This document shows, in pieces, positions 32,210 to 40,418 of a DNA stretch of 55,789 nt (positions within the stretch are counted from its first letter, which is position 1; each line of letters begins with the position of its first letter). The stretch lies in IMG/VR virus record IMGVR_UViG_3300024259_000042, positions 1-55,789 of that record; one strand, 5' to 3'. The notes below the pieces were generated by a model. The model did not search any database. It saw nothing but the letters and a program-made list of their open reading frames with translations, and was not told the DNA's origin. The position numbers were made by a program, and so were the translations under genes. The DNA is from a virus.

Positions 32210-33001
32210 CTATTCTATACAAATATTTAATTGGTTATATTGGCATCCATCTTTTTGGTGCACTTTTTTATGACAATCTATGCAAAGTGTGATACAATTA
32301 TCAATATCTGTTGATTCTAATGGATTGGTCGAAACTGGATAAATGTGGTGACAATGTAAAGGCTCTTCCGAACCACATTTAACACATTTATATCCATCCC
32401 TTTCCAACACCAATTTCCTTAATTCTGATTGTACTTCTCTTGTTAGTTCTAGCCAAGGTAATCTTCCTGCTCTTATTGCATCTTCCTTTATAAGTGTTTC
32501 GGGTGTTTTACCAAATATTGAGCAAGAGTTTTTACATTTCTTGGAACAATAAAAATGAGATTCACTATTATAATTACCTTTGATATGTTGTATTCTACCA
32601 TTTACATTATTCAAAGAAGGAATATACCATTCATTACATTTGAAACATTTTACTTCAAGTATATTTGAGTCCTGTTCACTTCTTCTAACTTCTTCTGTCC
32701 ATTCTATTTGGTGTGCAAATGTATTATACATTGGAATATCTTTCTTATTATAACCACCTTTCCATTGAGGATGATTTTTTCCTATAGTTTTTCCTTTACG
32801 ACCAATACTCATCTTTTCTTTTGATTTATCTGTATGTTTGACTATAACTACATTATGTCCTCTAATATATACATTCCACTTATTTTTATGTTTATTCCAT
32901 TTAACATATTCACCACAACCACAATTACATAGTAGTTGATGTTTTTTCAATTCATTAATTTCTTCTTTTGTTCTTCTATTCCTTTTTTGTATGAATTGCA
33001 T
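32210..33001 (-). CDS. HNH homing endonuclease
   Basis: 263 residues. N-terminal Cys pair (CNCGCGEY), one NUMOD3-like unit (SIGRKGKTIGKNHPQWKGG), then regions closely matching the HNH protein at 5716-6639: TFAHQIEWTEEVRRSE, NILEVKCFKCNEWYIP, CSKKCKNSCSIF, IKEDAIRAGRLPWLELTRE, and the HNH core CVKCGSEE, CHHIYP, DNCITLCIDCHKK. It lacks the upstream RNA element of its relative. It is inserted ten bases before the structural gene at 32199, and its first codons (ATG-CAA-TTC) copy that gene's start (ATG-CAA-TTT). Confidence 0.92.
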   Translation of the reverse strand: MQFIQKRNRRTKEEINELKKHQLLCNCGCGEYVKWNKHKNKWNVYIRGHNVVIVKHTDKSKEKMSIGRKGKTIGKNHPQWKGGYNKKDIPMYNTFAHQIEWTEEVRRSEQDSNILEVKCFKCNEWYIPSLNNVNGRIQHIKGNYNSESHFYCSKKCKNSCSIFGKTPETLIKEDAIRAGRLPWLELTREVQSELRKLVLERDGYKCVKCGSEEPLHCHHIYPVSTNPLESTDIDNCITLCIDCHKKVHQKDGCQYNQLNICIE

Positions 33002-33026
33002 TTAAATTTCCTTTATATTAATGTAG

Positions 33027-34139
33027 TCAGTTTAAACTTCCATTTCTATATTCTAATTTACATCCTGCTGATATTCTTAATCTCAATAATCCACTCAAAT
33101 TATCAGTTACTAAAAAACTTATCTCATCTTCATCTTCACCTTTTAATAATAAAGGTTCTGTATGAACAGCTTCTAATGTAACCCATGTGTTTGTACCATC
33201 ACTACCACTACCTGTTATGCTTGTATTAGGTAATTGTAAAAAATCTAACAAATTTAAAATATTAACACTAAAAATAGTTTTATTACTTATCACTCTTCTA
33301 TAAATAATACCAGAGGTCAATGAAACATCAAGAAAACTATCATAAGGTATTTTTGGCATTGAAGCATTTCCTAATGTGCTGTCATAAGCATCCGCAAAAG
33401 ATATGGTATATGAATAAATATGAAGCCATGTACCGAGATTAGGTTGTATAGAGAATTTAATAGGTGTTCCTGTTTGTTCTAATTGAATAGTATCTAAATA
33501 GAATTTAGGAGATTTAGCTTCAGCGGCAATTATTCGTATTCTAAAGGCATCAAGTATTGTACTTGCGTATAAGTCACCAAAATCTGTTAATGGTATAAGT
33601 ATTTGATGCCATGTGTCAAATGTATTCCAAGAGAAATAATCTTGTAAATATGCAGTAGTTCCGACTTGAGTATTAGTATCAGTATCCCAACCATAAATTG
33701 ATATACTATCACCATTTTTCCAATCCTTATCAACATTTATCCACATAGTCAAACTTACATAATTACTACAATTTACATCACTACCTTTAGCTAATTGAAA
33801 TACATCATTTACAGGAGAATTATCAACCTTGATACTTTGATCATCTTCATAACTTCGATCACTACTATTGAAAGTAGTTTTGCCACCACCAACAATATCA
33901 GATGCAGTCCATAAACTTGAATCTATTCCATCATGAATCTTATCCGGTGTACCTCCGGCAGCAGCATTTTGATTCATATCAGTACCATATACATCACTTG
34001 TAAAGAATTTAATCTCATTTTTATATGATTTCAATGGTCTGGTAGCTACTACTAATCCATGAGGTTCATGATCGGTTGAACCATGATCAACAACGGCTCC
34101 AATTCCAGTTGATGGATCAATTATATGTGATTTTATCAT
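33027..34139 (-). CDS. Virion structural protein, jelly-roll type
   Basis: 370 residues. The centre (~95-230) reads like a carbohydrate-binding jelly roll: SIKVDNSPVNDVFQLA, VSLTMWINVDKDWKNGDSISIYGWD, WHQILIPLTDFGDL, AFRIRIIAAEAKSPKFYLDTIQLEQ. The C terminus is a second beta domain (GSDGTNTWVTLEAVHTEPLLL, LRISAGCKLEYRNG). Probably a surface decoration or fibre protein. It lies at the head of the leftward structural set; exact role unknown. Confidence 0.6.
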   Translation of the reverse strand: MIKSHIIDPSTGIGAVVDHGSTDHEPHGLVVATRPLKSYKNEIKFFTSDVYGTDMNQNAAAGGTPDKIHDGIDSSLWTASDIVGGGKTTFNSSDRSYEDDQSIKVDNSPVNDVFQLAKGSDVNCSNYVSLTMWINVDKDWKNGDSISIYGWDTDTNTQVGTTAYLQDYFSWNTFDTWHQILIPLTDFGDLYASTILDAFRIRIIAAEAKSPKFYLDTIQLEQTGTPIKFSIQPNLGTWLHIYSYTISFADAYDSTLGNASMPKIPYDSFLDVSLTSGIIYRRVISNKTIFSVNILNLLDFLQLPNTSITGSGSDGTNTWVTLEAVHTEPLLLKGEDEDEISFLVTDNLSGLLRLRISAGCKLEYRNGSLN

Positions 34140-34141
34140 TA

Positions 34142-34696
34142 TTAAATCAACCTATGAAATGAGATTCCCATTCCTATCATAACAGCAATACCACCTGTAG
34201 TTACATAACCTGTAATAGTTTTATTTTTAGGAATTATGAAACCTGATAATGGTGCAATTCTAACACTTGTATCACCGCCATTCAAATACATAGACATAAC
34301 TGCACTACCACCAGCAAGTCCTGTAATATCAACACCATACAATGCAGTTACATCAGCTTCATTACCACTTCCAGCATTTCTATTTACAGGTGTTCCAGTT
34401 GATCCACCTATAGGAGTTCCAGTATCACCTAACTTAAAAGTAATGGTTTCATTTGTTGCTGCTCTCAACATAAATTCAGACACTATCATATCAACATCAT
34501 TATTATTTTTCAAATATAAGAAACAATCACCTGCGCCAGTAGGAGTCACTGATACTCCATAACTATATGATTGTCCATTATGATGATTAATCTCATGTTC
34601 TCTTGTTTGCATTGTTGAAGCTACTAATAATCTATTTTCACTATCAACAGCAGCAGCATAACCATTACCTGATCCACCCTCTATTTGTATTCCCAT
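34142..34696 (-). CDS. Virion surface paralogue 1
   Basis: 184 residues. MGIQIEGGSGNGYAAAVDSENRLLV matches the openings of the next two genes (short Asp/Gly turn, then A-x-VDS/TDxxxRL). A middle strand FLYLKNNNDVDMIVSEFMLRA and a loop GSTGTPVNRNAGSGNEADVTA are shared with the second copy. The C terminus is hydrophobic beta (GYVTTGGIAVMIGMGISFH). Three side-by-side copies suggest a set of alternative virion decoration proteins. Confidence 0.65.
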   Translation of the reverse strand: MGIQIEGGSGNGYAAAVDSENRLLVASTMQTREHEINHHNGQSYSYGVSVTPTGAGDCFLYLKNNNDVDMIVSEFMLRAATNETITFKLGDTGTPIGGSTGTPVNRNAGSGNEADVTALYGVDITGLAGGSAVMSMYLNGGDTSVRIAPLSGFIIPKNKTITGYVTTGGIAVMIGMGISFHRLI

Positions 34697-34699
34697 AAT

Positions 34700-35281
34700 T
34701 TAACTCCCTATTATAAATGATATTCTTGCATATATTGTTCCACCTGTTCTATCTCCAACATATGATACTTCCATTGTTTGATTAGGTGGTATAATAAGTG
34801 CACCTTCTTTATTAAATGTATTCATATCACCATCTGATTTGGTATACCATCTATCAATTTCTTGTGCTGTTCCTGCTAATGTTGGTCCACTTTGATATGC
34901 TGTTACTTCTGCTGTATTACCACTTCCCCCGAAAACATTTACAGGTGTTGCTGTACTTCCACCACTTGCATATGTTCTAGTCAATCCAACAGTGAAATAA
35001 TTAGATGTATTAGGAAAACTTGTTCCACCAGTAGCACCAACAACTTGATGTCTCAAATATGTAATTACCATGTTACTATTTGATGATGTATTTTTCATAT
35101 GTAATACAGTAACAGTACCAGAACTTAATGTAGCTGTACCTATAATTTGATATGCTTGTTCTTCATGTTCACTGACAACATGTTGAATTGATGCACTTTT
35201 TGAATATGTTCGTAAACGATTGTCACTATCAACCTTTGCTTTGTATCCTTTACCTTTTCCATCTAATATCATATCTGGCAT
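34700..35281 (-). CDS. Virion surface paralogue 2
   Basis: 193 residues, MPDMILDGKGKGYKAKVDSDNRLRT then a variable middle with HMKNTSSNSNMVITYLRHQ, STATPVNVFGGSGNTAEVTAYQS, and an ending VSYVGDRTGGTIYARISFIIGS parallel to paralogue 1. Middle regions differ more than the ends, as expected for surface-exposed loops under diversification. Confidence 0.65.
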   Translation of the reverse strand: MPDMILDGKGKGYKAKVDSDNRLRTYSKSASIQHVVSEHEEQAYQIIGTATLSSGTVTVLHMKNTSSNSNMVITYLRHQVVGATGGTSFPNTSNYFTVGLTRTYASGGSTATPVNVFGGSGNTAEVTAYQSGPTLAGTAQEIDRWYTKSDGDMNTFNKEGALIIPPNQTMEVSYVGDRTGGTIYARISFIIGS

Positions 35282-35295
35282 TATATACTATCTCC

Positions 35296-35874
35296 CTATA
35301 CTAATTCGGCATTAAAGTAATAAAATGCTATATTTATTGAGACAATCATACTTGTATTACCAGTTGGTGCAGCAATAGTTATAGCATGATTACCATTTGC
35401 AGGAAGAACCATTTTACCTTCCTCTAAAGCAGCAGAAGTTTTATCAGTAACATAGGCAGTCCACCATTCGGTTCCTGAAATAGATGTTAAACTTTTCTTA
35501 AATGTACCTTCAGCAGTTTGTGCTGATCCATAATATGTACAATTTGGTACAATATCTGTTCCACCTGTTATTGTGCAATCTTTGTAATATCGTAAGATTC
35601 CATCTGCGCCTGAACCATCAGTAGATGTCCATAAATCATAAAACACTCTATCAATCACTAATACTTTATCAGAATTAGTATTTTTGATATAGATGATACC
35701 AGTTTCAACTGCATCAGTTAAGGTTATTCTACCTGTAGTTGCTTCAAAATAATTTTCATCTAATGCACTTTTCATTCTTTGTTCAACTGAAACGGCTCTT
35801 GTTACTAACTGTCCATCAGTATTTACATGAGCAAGATTGCTAGTACCACGCCCATCCTTTATCATATCTGGCAT
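35296..35874 (-). CDS. Virion surface paralogue 3
   Basis: 192 residues, MPDMIKDGRGTSNLAHVNTDGQLVTRA, then IIYIKNTNSDKVLVIDRVFYDL and an ending NHAITIAAPTGNTSMIVSINIAFYYF, again the family layout. The most diverged of the three. Its start overlaps the stop of the small gene upstream (TAATG). Confidence 0.65.
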   Translation of the reverse strand: MPDMIKDGRGTSNLAHVNTDGQLVTRAVSVEQRMKSALDENYFEATTGRITLTDAVETGIIYIKNTNSDKVLVIDRVFYDLWTSTDGSGADGILRYYKDCTITGGTDIVPNCTYYGSAQTAEGTFKKSLTSISGTEWWTAYVTDKTSAALEEGKMVLPANGNHAITIAAPTGNTSMIVSINIAFYYFNAELV

Positions 35875-36050
35875 TATACTTCTACCTCCGTATTCTCTAT
35901 AACAGTATCAGTCATTATCATATTATGAAGGTTAGCTTTTTTCAATTCCTTCAACATATCAGTAAGCAATGCTTGTGTATCCCAATCACTTACAATAGCT
36001 TCTTGTTGTCCTCCATCTGTTACAGTTGGTATGTTACTATAAACTATCAT
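35874..36050 (-). CDS. Small protein, 58 aa
   Basis: A short gene with start and stop overlapping both neighbours (ATGA at 36047-36050, TAATG at 35872-35876). Product begins MIVYSNIPTVTDGGQQEAIV and ends MTDTVIENTEVEV; a Lys/Leu helix (DMLKELKKANLHNMIM) lies in between. The complete gene-end coupling argues it is real; function unknown, likely virion-associated by position. Confidence 0.6.
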   Translation of the reverse strand: MIVYSNIPTVTDGGQQEAIVSDWDTQALLTDMLKELKKANLHNMIMTDTVIENTEVEV

Positions 36051-36424
36051 TTTTTTATCCTTATAGCATTTATACTATTTTTAACAATAACCAAATCATC
36101 ATTTAATCTATTTATTTTATATTTTGTTTTTATATCAGTTGGACAACCTGTTAATTTTTCTTCTAACATCCATAAATATTGTTCTAAGGATAATTTTCTA
36201 ACATCTAATATTTCTAATCTTGTTTTATCACCAGAATTATTTATTATACTTACTATAGAATTCTTTTCATATTGAAATTTACTTTCAGTAAGAAATATTT
36301 GCATTAAGTAATAGGTGGCTATAACACCAACCACAATAAAAATAAGTGCCATTAATGTCTTTTTATTAAATATATCATTTAAAGCACCCCACAATCCATT
36401 CACTTCTCTTTTATTAATAGTCAT
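36047..36424 (-). CDS. Membrane protein, 125 aa
   Basis: Start placed at 36424 (MTINKREVNGLWG) since the earlier ATG at 36436 touches its AAGGA site. One clear membrane helix, TLMALIFIVVGVIATYYLMQIF (~24-45), then a soluble helical part of about 80 residues with a Cys. Topology probably N-in with a periplasmic C-terminal domain. Could be a holin partner, a spanin-like or a superinfection protein; no family recognised. Confidence 0.55.
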   Translation of the reverse strand: MTINKREVNGLWGALNDIFNKKTLMALIFIVVGVIATYYLMQIFLTESKFQYEKNSIVSIINNSGDKTRLEILDVRKLSLEQYLWMLEEKLTGCPTDIKTKYKINRLNDDLVIVKNSINAIRIKK

Positions 36425-36428
36425 TGTA

Positions 36429-37127
36429 TTATGCATTCCTTTTGTTACCTATTGCATCACCATATGATTTCGTTAAAGGTAATAATTTCTTTAATGGTAA
36501 ATCAATCATAAGTGCATTAACTTGAATACTAGGATCAATTAGCATGGCAGATAAGAACCTATGATGTCCATCTATGATATATTTATCTTTACTAATTATA
36601 AAGAAGGACTTATTTTTGATGAAATTCATACTACCTTTAACTCCATTCTCTATGGTTGAACCCATTGATTTATCAAAATATATTTGCTTCTGTATAGGCT
36701 TCAATTCATTAACCTTTACCTTAGTAATATTAACATCAATTTGATCATCTTTTATAGATCCATCCTTTAAGCCATTCTCTAAGAAGGATTGAGCTGATAA
36801 TCCACTCAACCCCTCTGGAAATGGATTCTTTACACTTGTTTCATCAGCAAATGGTTTATTGATGTCAATATTACCTTTCTTCAATCTTGCTTGTAGCTTA
36901 CGAACATCTTCAGTTTCAATTACAGGCATATCAACTCTTTTAGTCCATCCCTTTTTAGCTTTATCTTTGGCGGCTTCAAAATGTTCCTCAAATCCAGGAA
37001 TATCTGAAATATCAAAATTCTTTTTACTGGCAAAATCTAATGCCTGCTTGATATTCATCTTATGGATTTCCATCTTACCGGATTCTTCACCACCTGCCTC
37101 ATCTATGATATATTGTTGAAATCTCAT
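36429..37127 (-). CDS. ParB/Srx-fold protein with capsid-targeting-type leader
   Basis: 232 residues from ATG 37127, overlapping the upstream stop, giving leader MRFQQYIIDE|A (I-D-E, Glu10). The C-terminal third has IYFDKSMGST and KYIIDGHHRFLSAMLIDPSIQVNALMID, the GHHR core of the ParB / sulfiredoxin-like fold that binds CTP or ATP and acts as nuclease or phosphotransferase in some members. The first ~130 residues are helical and basic. Injected with the DNA it could protect or process it; the activity is not predictable from this. Confidence 0.75.
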   Translation of the reverse strand: MRFQQYIIDEAGGEESGKMEIHKMNIKQALDFASKKNFDISDIPGFEEHFEAAKDKAKKGWTKRVDMPVIETEDVRKLQARLKKGNIDINKPFADETSVKNPFPEGLSGLSAQSFLENGLKDGSIKDDQIDVNITKVKVNELKPIQKQIYFDKSMGSTIENGVKGSMNFIKNKSFFIISKDKYIIDGHHRFLSAMLIDPSIQVNALMIDLPLKKLLPLTKSYGDAIGNKRNA

Positions 37128-37270
37128 TATCCGCAACCTCCCCCACAACCACCGCAACTACCTTTATCATCTTCACAATCGCAATCATCTTCAGTTATAA
37201 TAGTTTCTTCAGTTACAGTATATTCCCTTTCAATATCTTCTAATAGATCATTAATATCAGTCATTTTCAT
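37127..37270 (-). CDS. Small protein with Cys/Gly-rich tail
   Basis: 47 residues from ATG 37270, which sits 9 bases after AGGAGG and overlaps the upstream gene's end. An acidic helix (MKMTDINDLLEDIEREYTV) is followed by TEDDCDCEDDKGSCGGCGGGCG: six Cys within 18 residues, ending CGGCGGGCG. This may bind metal or a metal cluster, or form disulfide links in the virion. No known family. Confidence 0.6.
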   Translation of the reverse strand: MKMTDINDLLEDIEREYTVTEETIITEDDCDCEDDKGSCGGCGGGCG

Positions 37271-37514
37271 TTTCTTCCACCTCCTCTTCATCATCCTCCA
37301 CATTCTTTTTCTTTTTTTTAGGTTTACCAATTAAATCAACTTCACCTTGTGCTTTATTAACAGCAATATCTCCTACACAAGTAGAATCACCTATAGTAAA
37401 TAATTCCAATTTTTTCATTAAATTATTTGTAGAAGATTCCTCCAATTGAAGAAGGATATTCTTATCAACCTTAGTATGCATCTTTGCTCTTTTAGTGAAT
37501 ATATTCTTTTTCAT
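37257..37514 (-). CDS. Hypothetical protein with acidic tail, 85 aa
   Basis: Start chosen at 37514 (MKKNIFTKRAK), one base after the upstream stop; a start at 37538 is also open. Short beta-alpha domain (LELFTIGDSTCVGDIAV) with a basic patch (GKPKKKKK) and then VEDDEEEVEENEND. The basic-then-acidic end is like other possible core proteins here. Unrecognised. Confidence 0.5.
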   Translation of the reverse strand: MKKNIFTKRAKMHTKVDKNILLQLEESSTNNLMKKLELFTIGDSTCVGDIAVNKAQGEVDLIGKPKKKKKNVEDDEEEVEENEND

Positions 37515-37515
37515 A

Positions 37516-37935
37516 CTACCATGGCCCCCATGTCTCATTTAATGCTATAGATTTTCTTGCTTCTTCAAATTTAAATCGTTTCTTAACCTTTGGTAAATAT
37601 ACTTTATAGTATTCTTCTTTATCATAAAACATATCAAATACTGCTTCATATACTATTTTACCTTTTTCAGACCAAGCATGCTCATAATTACTACCTTCAT
37701 GTGGTCCTAATGGTGGATTTAATATACCATGACATAGTGACCATCCTTTGTTATATAATACAAACTCTCCAGATAGCATATAACATTCACCTTGTCTTTG
37801 TTTTAATGTATTTATATTAACACCTGATGGTTTCTTTAATGGTTTCATTGTAAGAGCCATCATTTTTCTTTGAAATAGATCCTGTCCCTCAGGTGGAAAC
37901 ATTTTCTTTAGGTCTTCCATTTCTTTTTTATTCAT
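37516..37935 (-). CDS. Possible papain-fold protein
   Basis: 139 residues. QGECYMLSGEFVLYNKGWSLCHG (~48-70) and YEHAWSEKGKIVYEAVFD (~83-100) give Cys, then His in HAW, then an acidic residue, the order of a cysteine-peptidase/transglutaminase-like fold seen in several small phage proteins with a G-x-C-Y...HAW pattern. Catalysis is not certain. One base overlap with the next leader gene. Confidence 0.45.
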   Translation of the reverse strand: MNKKEMEDLKKMFPPEGQDLFQRKMMALTMKPLKKPSGVNINTLKQRQGECYMLSGEFVLYNKGWSLCHGILNPPLGPHEGSNYEHAWSEKGKIVYEAVFDMFYDKEEYYKVYLPKVKKRFKFEEARKSIALNETWGPW

Positions 37936-38366
37936 TAAAACCCATCCTCATAATAATCACCTGATTTCAATAATCCTATAAAATGTTTAATATCTATATA
38001 ACTATTAGCCCATAAGAATTTATTCAATACATTCTTAATAACCTCTTCATATTCTCTATTATTATATCTTATATATGTCATTACTTCATCTGAATTAACC
38101 ATTGACCATTTACCTTTAACTCTTTGAGCCATTCCAAATAAAGTTTTACCAGTTATATGAAGTTTATTATAAACTGTTTGATGTATTGCTTTTGAAGCAT
38201 CCCATACATATACATTCTTTTTTGAACCATCTAATATAAATCTTCCATACATAGATGCTTTAAGAAGTTTATTTATTTCACTTGTAGATGGATTCTTTAA
38301 AACCTCATATTTATTACCTATATAAGTTTCCATCCATTCTTCATTTATGTATTGTTTAAATCTCAT
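37935..38366 (-). CDS. Family A paralogue with capsid-targeting-type leader
   Basis: 143 residues, leader MRFKQYINE|E. Family A core: VLKNPSTSEINKL, GRFILDGSKKNVYVWDAS, AIHQTVY, then KFLWANSYIDIKHFIG at the end. Far from the plus-strand copies (1992-10983) and on the opposite strand, so the family is spread through both late regions. Function unknown. Confidence 0.7.
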   Translation of the reverse strand: MRFKQYINEEWMETYIGNKYEVLKNPSTSEINKLLKASMYGRFILDGSKKNVYVWDASKAIHQTVYNKLHITGKTLFGMAQRVKGKWSMVNSDEVMTYIRYNNREYEEVIKNVLNKFLWANSYIDIKHFIGLLKSGDYYEDGF

Positions 38367-38920
38367 TATGATACTAATCCTTGTAAAGACCTTTCAAATT
38401 TAGCTAATGCTTGTAATTCTGCATCTGTATCACCCATACGTTTTAAAGTTATTTTCATATCCTTTAGAGTATTTGATATATATTCAGCATCCTTTAACCA
38501 ATTGGTATAGGATGTTACTTCAATACCAAAAGCTGATTGAAATATATGTCTTATATGTGAGGATACACCAACAGTAGATTTATCTATTTGTAACAACATG
38601 TTAGTTACATCTTTTTTCTTAATTCTTTTAAATACTTGTTTGGCATCTTGTGTGAGTTCCTTTCTGGAGGCATTATCTTTTATATCAGTAAGCATGAATA
38701 GAGCAGCATATCTTAATAAATCTTCCACACCTGTATTGATACCTTTAAAATAGTCAACTAAAGACTTTGATCTTTTAACTTTAAATCCTATTTTTTTACC
38801 AGCTTGTGACAATTTCTTTAATGTATCATCCTTTAATTCATTTAGTTCTAATGATTCACATAAAACTAAATAATCCTTTAAAAAGGAAGATTTATCATTT
38901 AAATAATTCTCAAATCTCAT
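38366..38920 (-). CDS. Helical protein with degenerate leader
   Basis: 184 residues from ATG 38920 (overlapping the upstream stop as TAATG). It starts MRFENYLND|K, where Asp replaces the Glu of the cut site, so processing may fail. All-helical: LKKLSQAGKKIGFKVKRSKSLVDYF, YAALFMLTDIKDNASRKELTQDAKQVFKRIKK, WLKDAEYISNTLKDMKITLKRMG. No family recognised; a late box lies just upstream at 38949-38956. Confidence 0.6.
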   Translation of the reverse strand: MRFENYLNDKSSFLKDYLVLCESLELNELKDDTLKKLSQAGKKIGFKVKRSKSLVDYFKGINTGVEDLLRYAALFMLTDIKDNASRKELTQDAKQVFKRIKKKDVTNMLLQIDKSTVGVSSHIRHIFQSAFGIEVTSYTNWLKDAEYISNTLKDMKITLKRMGDTDAELQALAKFERSLQGLVS

Positions 38921-39420
38921 TACGAATGTCTCCTTAACCATTTTGTTATATTTATATATCTATTCAGCCATTTAAAGTTTTCTGAAATTTTATTAAAATC
39001 CACTGTACCATAATTCTTATCATCATAACTTACACCATTTGGGTTAGGTTTAGATAATTTTATTTGTTGATTGTTCATACCACTCAGTTCATCACTTGAA
39101 TCCATTACCCATTTAGAGCCTTGTTTTTCAGCAACACCCCAGATCAATTCATTAGTAGCCATTAAATCCATGTCTTCCCTGTTTTTCCCAACAAATTTTT
39201 TCTTATACCATACATCACTATGAAGTGCCGCATCAGCATCCCAAACCCATAAATCTTCATCATCATAATCAGCAATGAATCTTATTGGATCACCGTTGGC
39301 AGCATCTTGTAAGTCTTTTAATTCAATAGGTTGACCAAACAATTCAAAAGTATCCCTACTTCTACCTATTCTAGGCATTCTGGATATATATTCTTCATTT
39401 ATATATTTTAATAATCTCAT
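38920..39420 (-). CDS. Family A paralogue with capsid-targeting-type leader
   Basis: 166 residues, leader MRLLKYINE|E. Full-length family A: FELFGQPIELKDLQDAANG, IRFIADYDDEDLWVWDADAALHSDVWYKK, LIWGVAEKQGSKWVMDSSDE and ending KWLNRYINITKWLRRHS. Closest to 43599-44063 in the WGVAxKxxGKW segment. Function unknown. Confidence 0.72.
   Translation of the reverse strand: MRLLKYINEEYISRMPRIGRSRDTFELFGQPIELKDLQDAANGDPIRFIADYDDEDLWVWDADAALHSDVWYKKKFVGKNREDMDLMATNELIWGVAEKQGSKWVMDSSDELSGMNNQQIKLSKPNPNGVSYDDKNYGTVDFNKISENFKWLNRYINITKWLRRHS
38949..38956 (-). promoter_or_regulatory. Possible late promoter
   Basis: TATAAATA on the minus strand inside the last codons of the family A gene, about 29 bases before ATG 38920. 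Spacing fits a late start site, but a chance match within coding DNA cannot be excluded. Confidence 0.35.
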
Positions 39421-40001
39421 TATTCTTTTTCCATATGATCATCAAGTTTCTTATTTAATTTATTTATTAGTTCTTTAATTTGATCAGGTTTTGTTAATAG
39501 TTGGTTATGATCCTTATTAAATATAACCATTTCATTATTAATCATAGTCTCAATAGAATGACTTACAATAAAATATGCTCCACCCATCAAACCAGCAGCA
39601 ATAACTACAACATATATCATTTTTGTTACTTTTTTAGATACAGAATCAACCGTATCTTTAATCTCAGTCAATAAAACTTTAGAATCTTTAATCTTAGTTC
39701 TCGCAGGTGTACTAGTTTTTTCATGTGTATCCAAATCTGTATGAATAACTTCCAATTTATCCTTAATATCCCTCATACCACCAGCAGGATTCACAGTTAA
39801 GATTTGTTTATCATGTTCATCCAACGCAGATTGCAACTCTCTTATTAAATCTTCAATTTCTTGATGACTAGGTGAGGAAGCACTATCCAATAAACTTCTA
39901 ACCACAGAAGATAAATCCTCTATTTGTTTATCTGTCTTATCACAAGAAGATTTGACTTGATCAAATAATTTCATGACAATTTGTATATTATTATTATCCA
40001 T
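39420..40001 (-). CDS. Coiled-coil membrane protein
   Basis: 193 residues. A long N-terminal coiled coil (LFDQVKSSCDKTDKQIEDLSSVVRSLL...IEDLIRELQSALDEHDKQ, ~10-125), one membrane helix (MIYVVVIAAGLMGGAYFIVS, ~133-152), then a short charged C-terminal helix. Resembles spanin-like or tape-associated anchors only in general shape. It sits right after the PAS/response-regulator pair, so it may be their membrane partner, an idea based on position only. Confidence 0.6.
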   Translation of the reverse strand: MDNNNIQIVMKLFDQVKSSCDKTDKQIEDLSSVVRSLLDSASSPSHQEIEDLIRELQSALDEHDKQILTVNPAGGMRDIKDKLEVIHTDLDTHEKTSTPARTKIKDSKVLLTEIKDTVDSVSKKVTKMIYVVVIAAGLMGGAYFIVSHSIETMINNEMVIFNKDHNQLLTKPDQIKELINKLNKKLDDHMEKE

Positions 40002-40010
40002 ATATCCTTT

Positions 40011-40418
40011 TTAGTTACAGTCAGCTATAGAGTTCAATGTTATTAATAGTAATTGGAGATCAATTGGTTTAGAATATAATGCGACAATACCTAATTTATT
40101 TGCTTTTACTTTAATATCAGGTGATGAATATCCACTAACAACTATTGTTTTACATGGAATTAAATGAGTTTCTATTATATCAAATCCTTCAAATTTATTA
40201 ACCTTTGTAAGTCCTTCTTCTGATGATGAAGGTACACATAAATCTACTATAAAGCAATCCCAATAATCAACACCTTTCTCATCTATTGCTTTTTTAGCAG
40301 AATATATATCATTAAAACAATCAACGTCATATTTACGTTCATATGTTTCCAAGAATCTTTTGTATATATCACATAATTCTGCCATATCTTCTAATATTAA
40401 TACTTTTTTATTTCCCAT
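40011..40418 (-). CDS. Response-regulator receiver (CheY-like) protein
   Basis: 135 residues, a stand-alone REC domain. VLILEDMAEL (acidic pair, ~5-14), CFIVDLCVPS (phospho-acceptor Asp ~59), TIVVSGYSSPD (Ser/Thr switch, ~93-103) and ALYSKPIDL (conserved Lys-Pro, ~113) are in the right places, so it should accept phosphate. There is no output domain. It begins in a one-base overlap with the PAS gene. No histidine kinase is present in the window, so a host kinase would have to be used. Confidence 0.88.
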   Translation of the reverse strand: MGNKKVLILEDMAELCDIYKRFLETYERKYDVDCFNDIYSAKKAIDEKGVDYWDCFIVDLCVPSSSEEGLTKVNKFEGFDIIETHLIPCKTIVVSGYSSPDIKVKANKLGIVALYSKPIDLQLLLITLNSIADCN

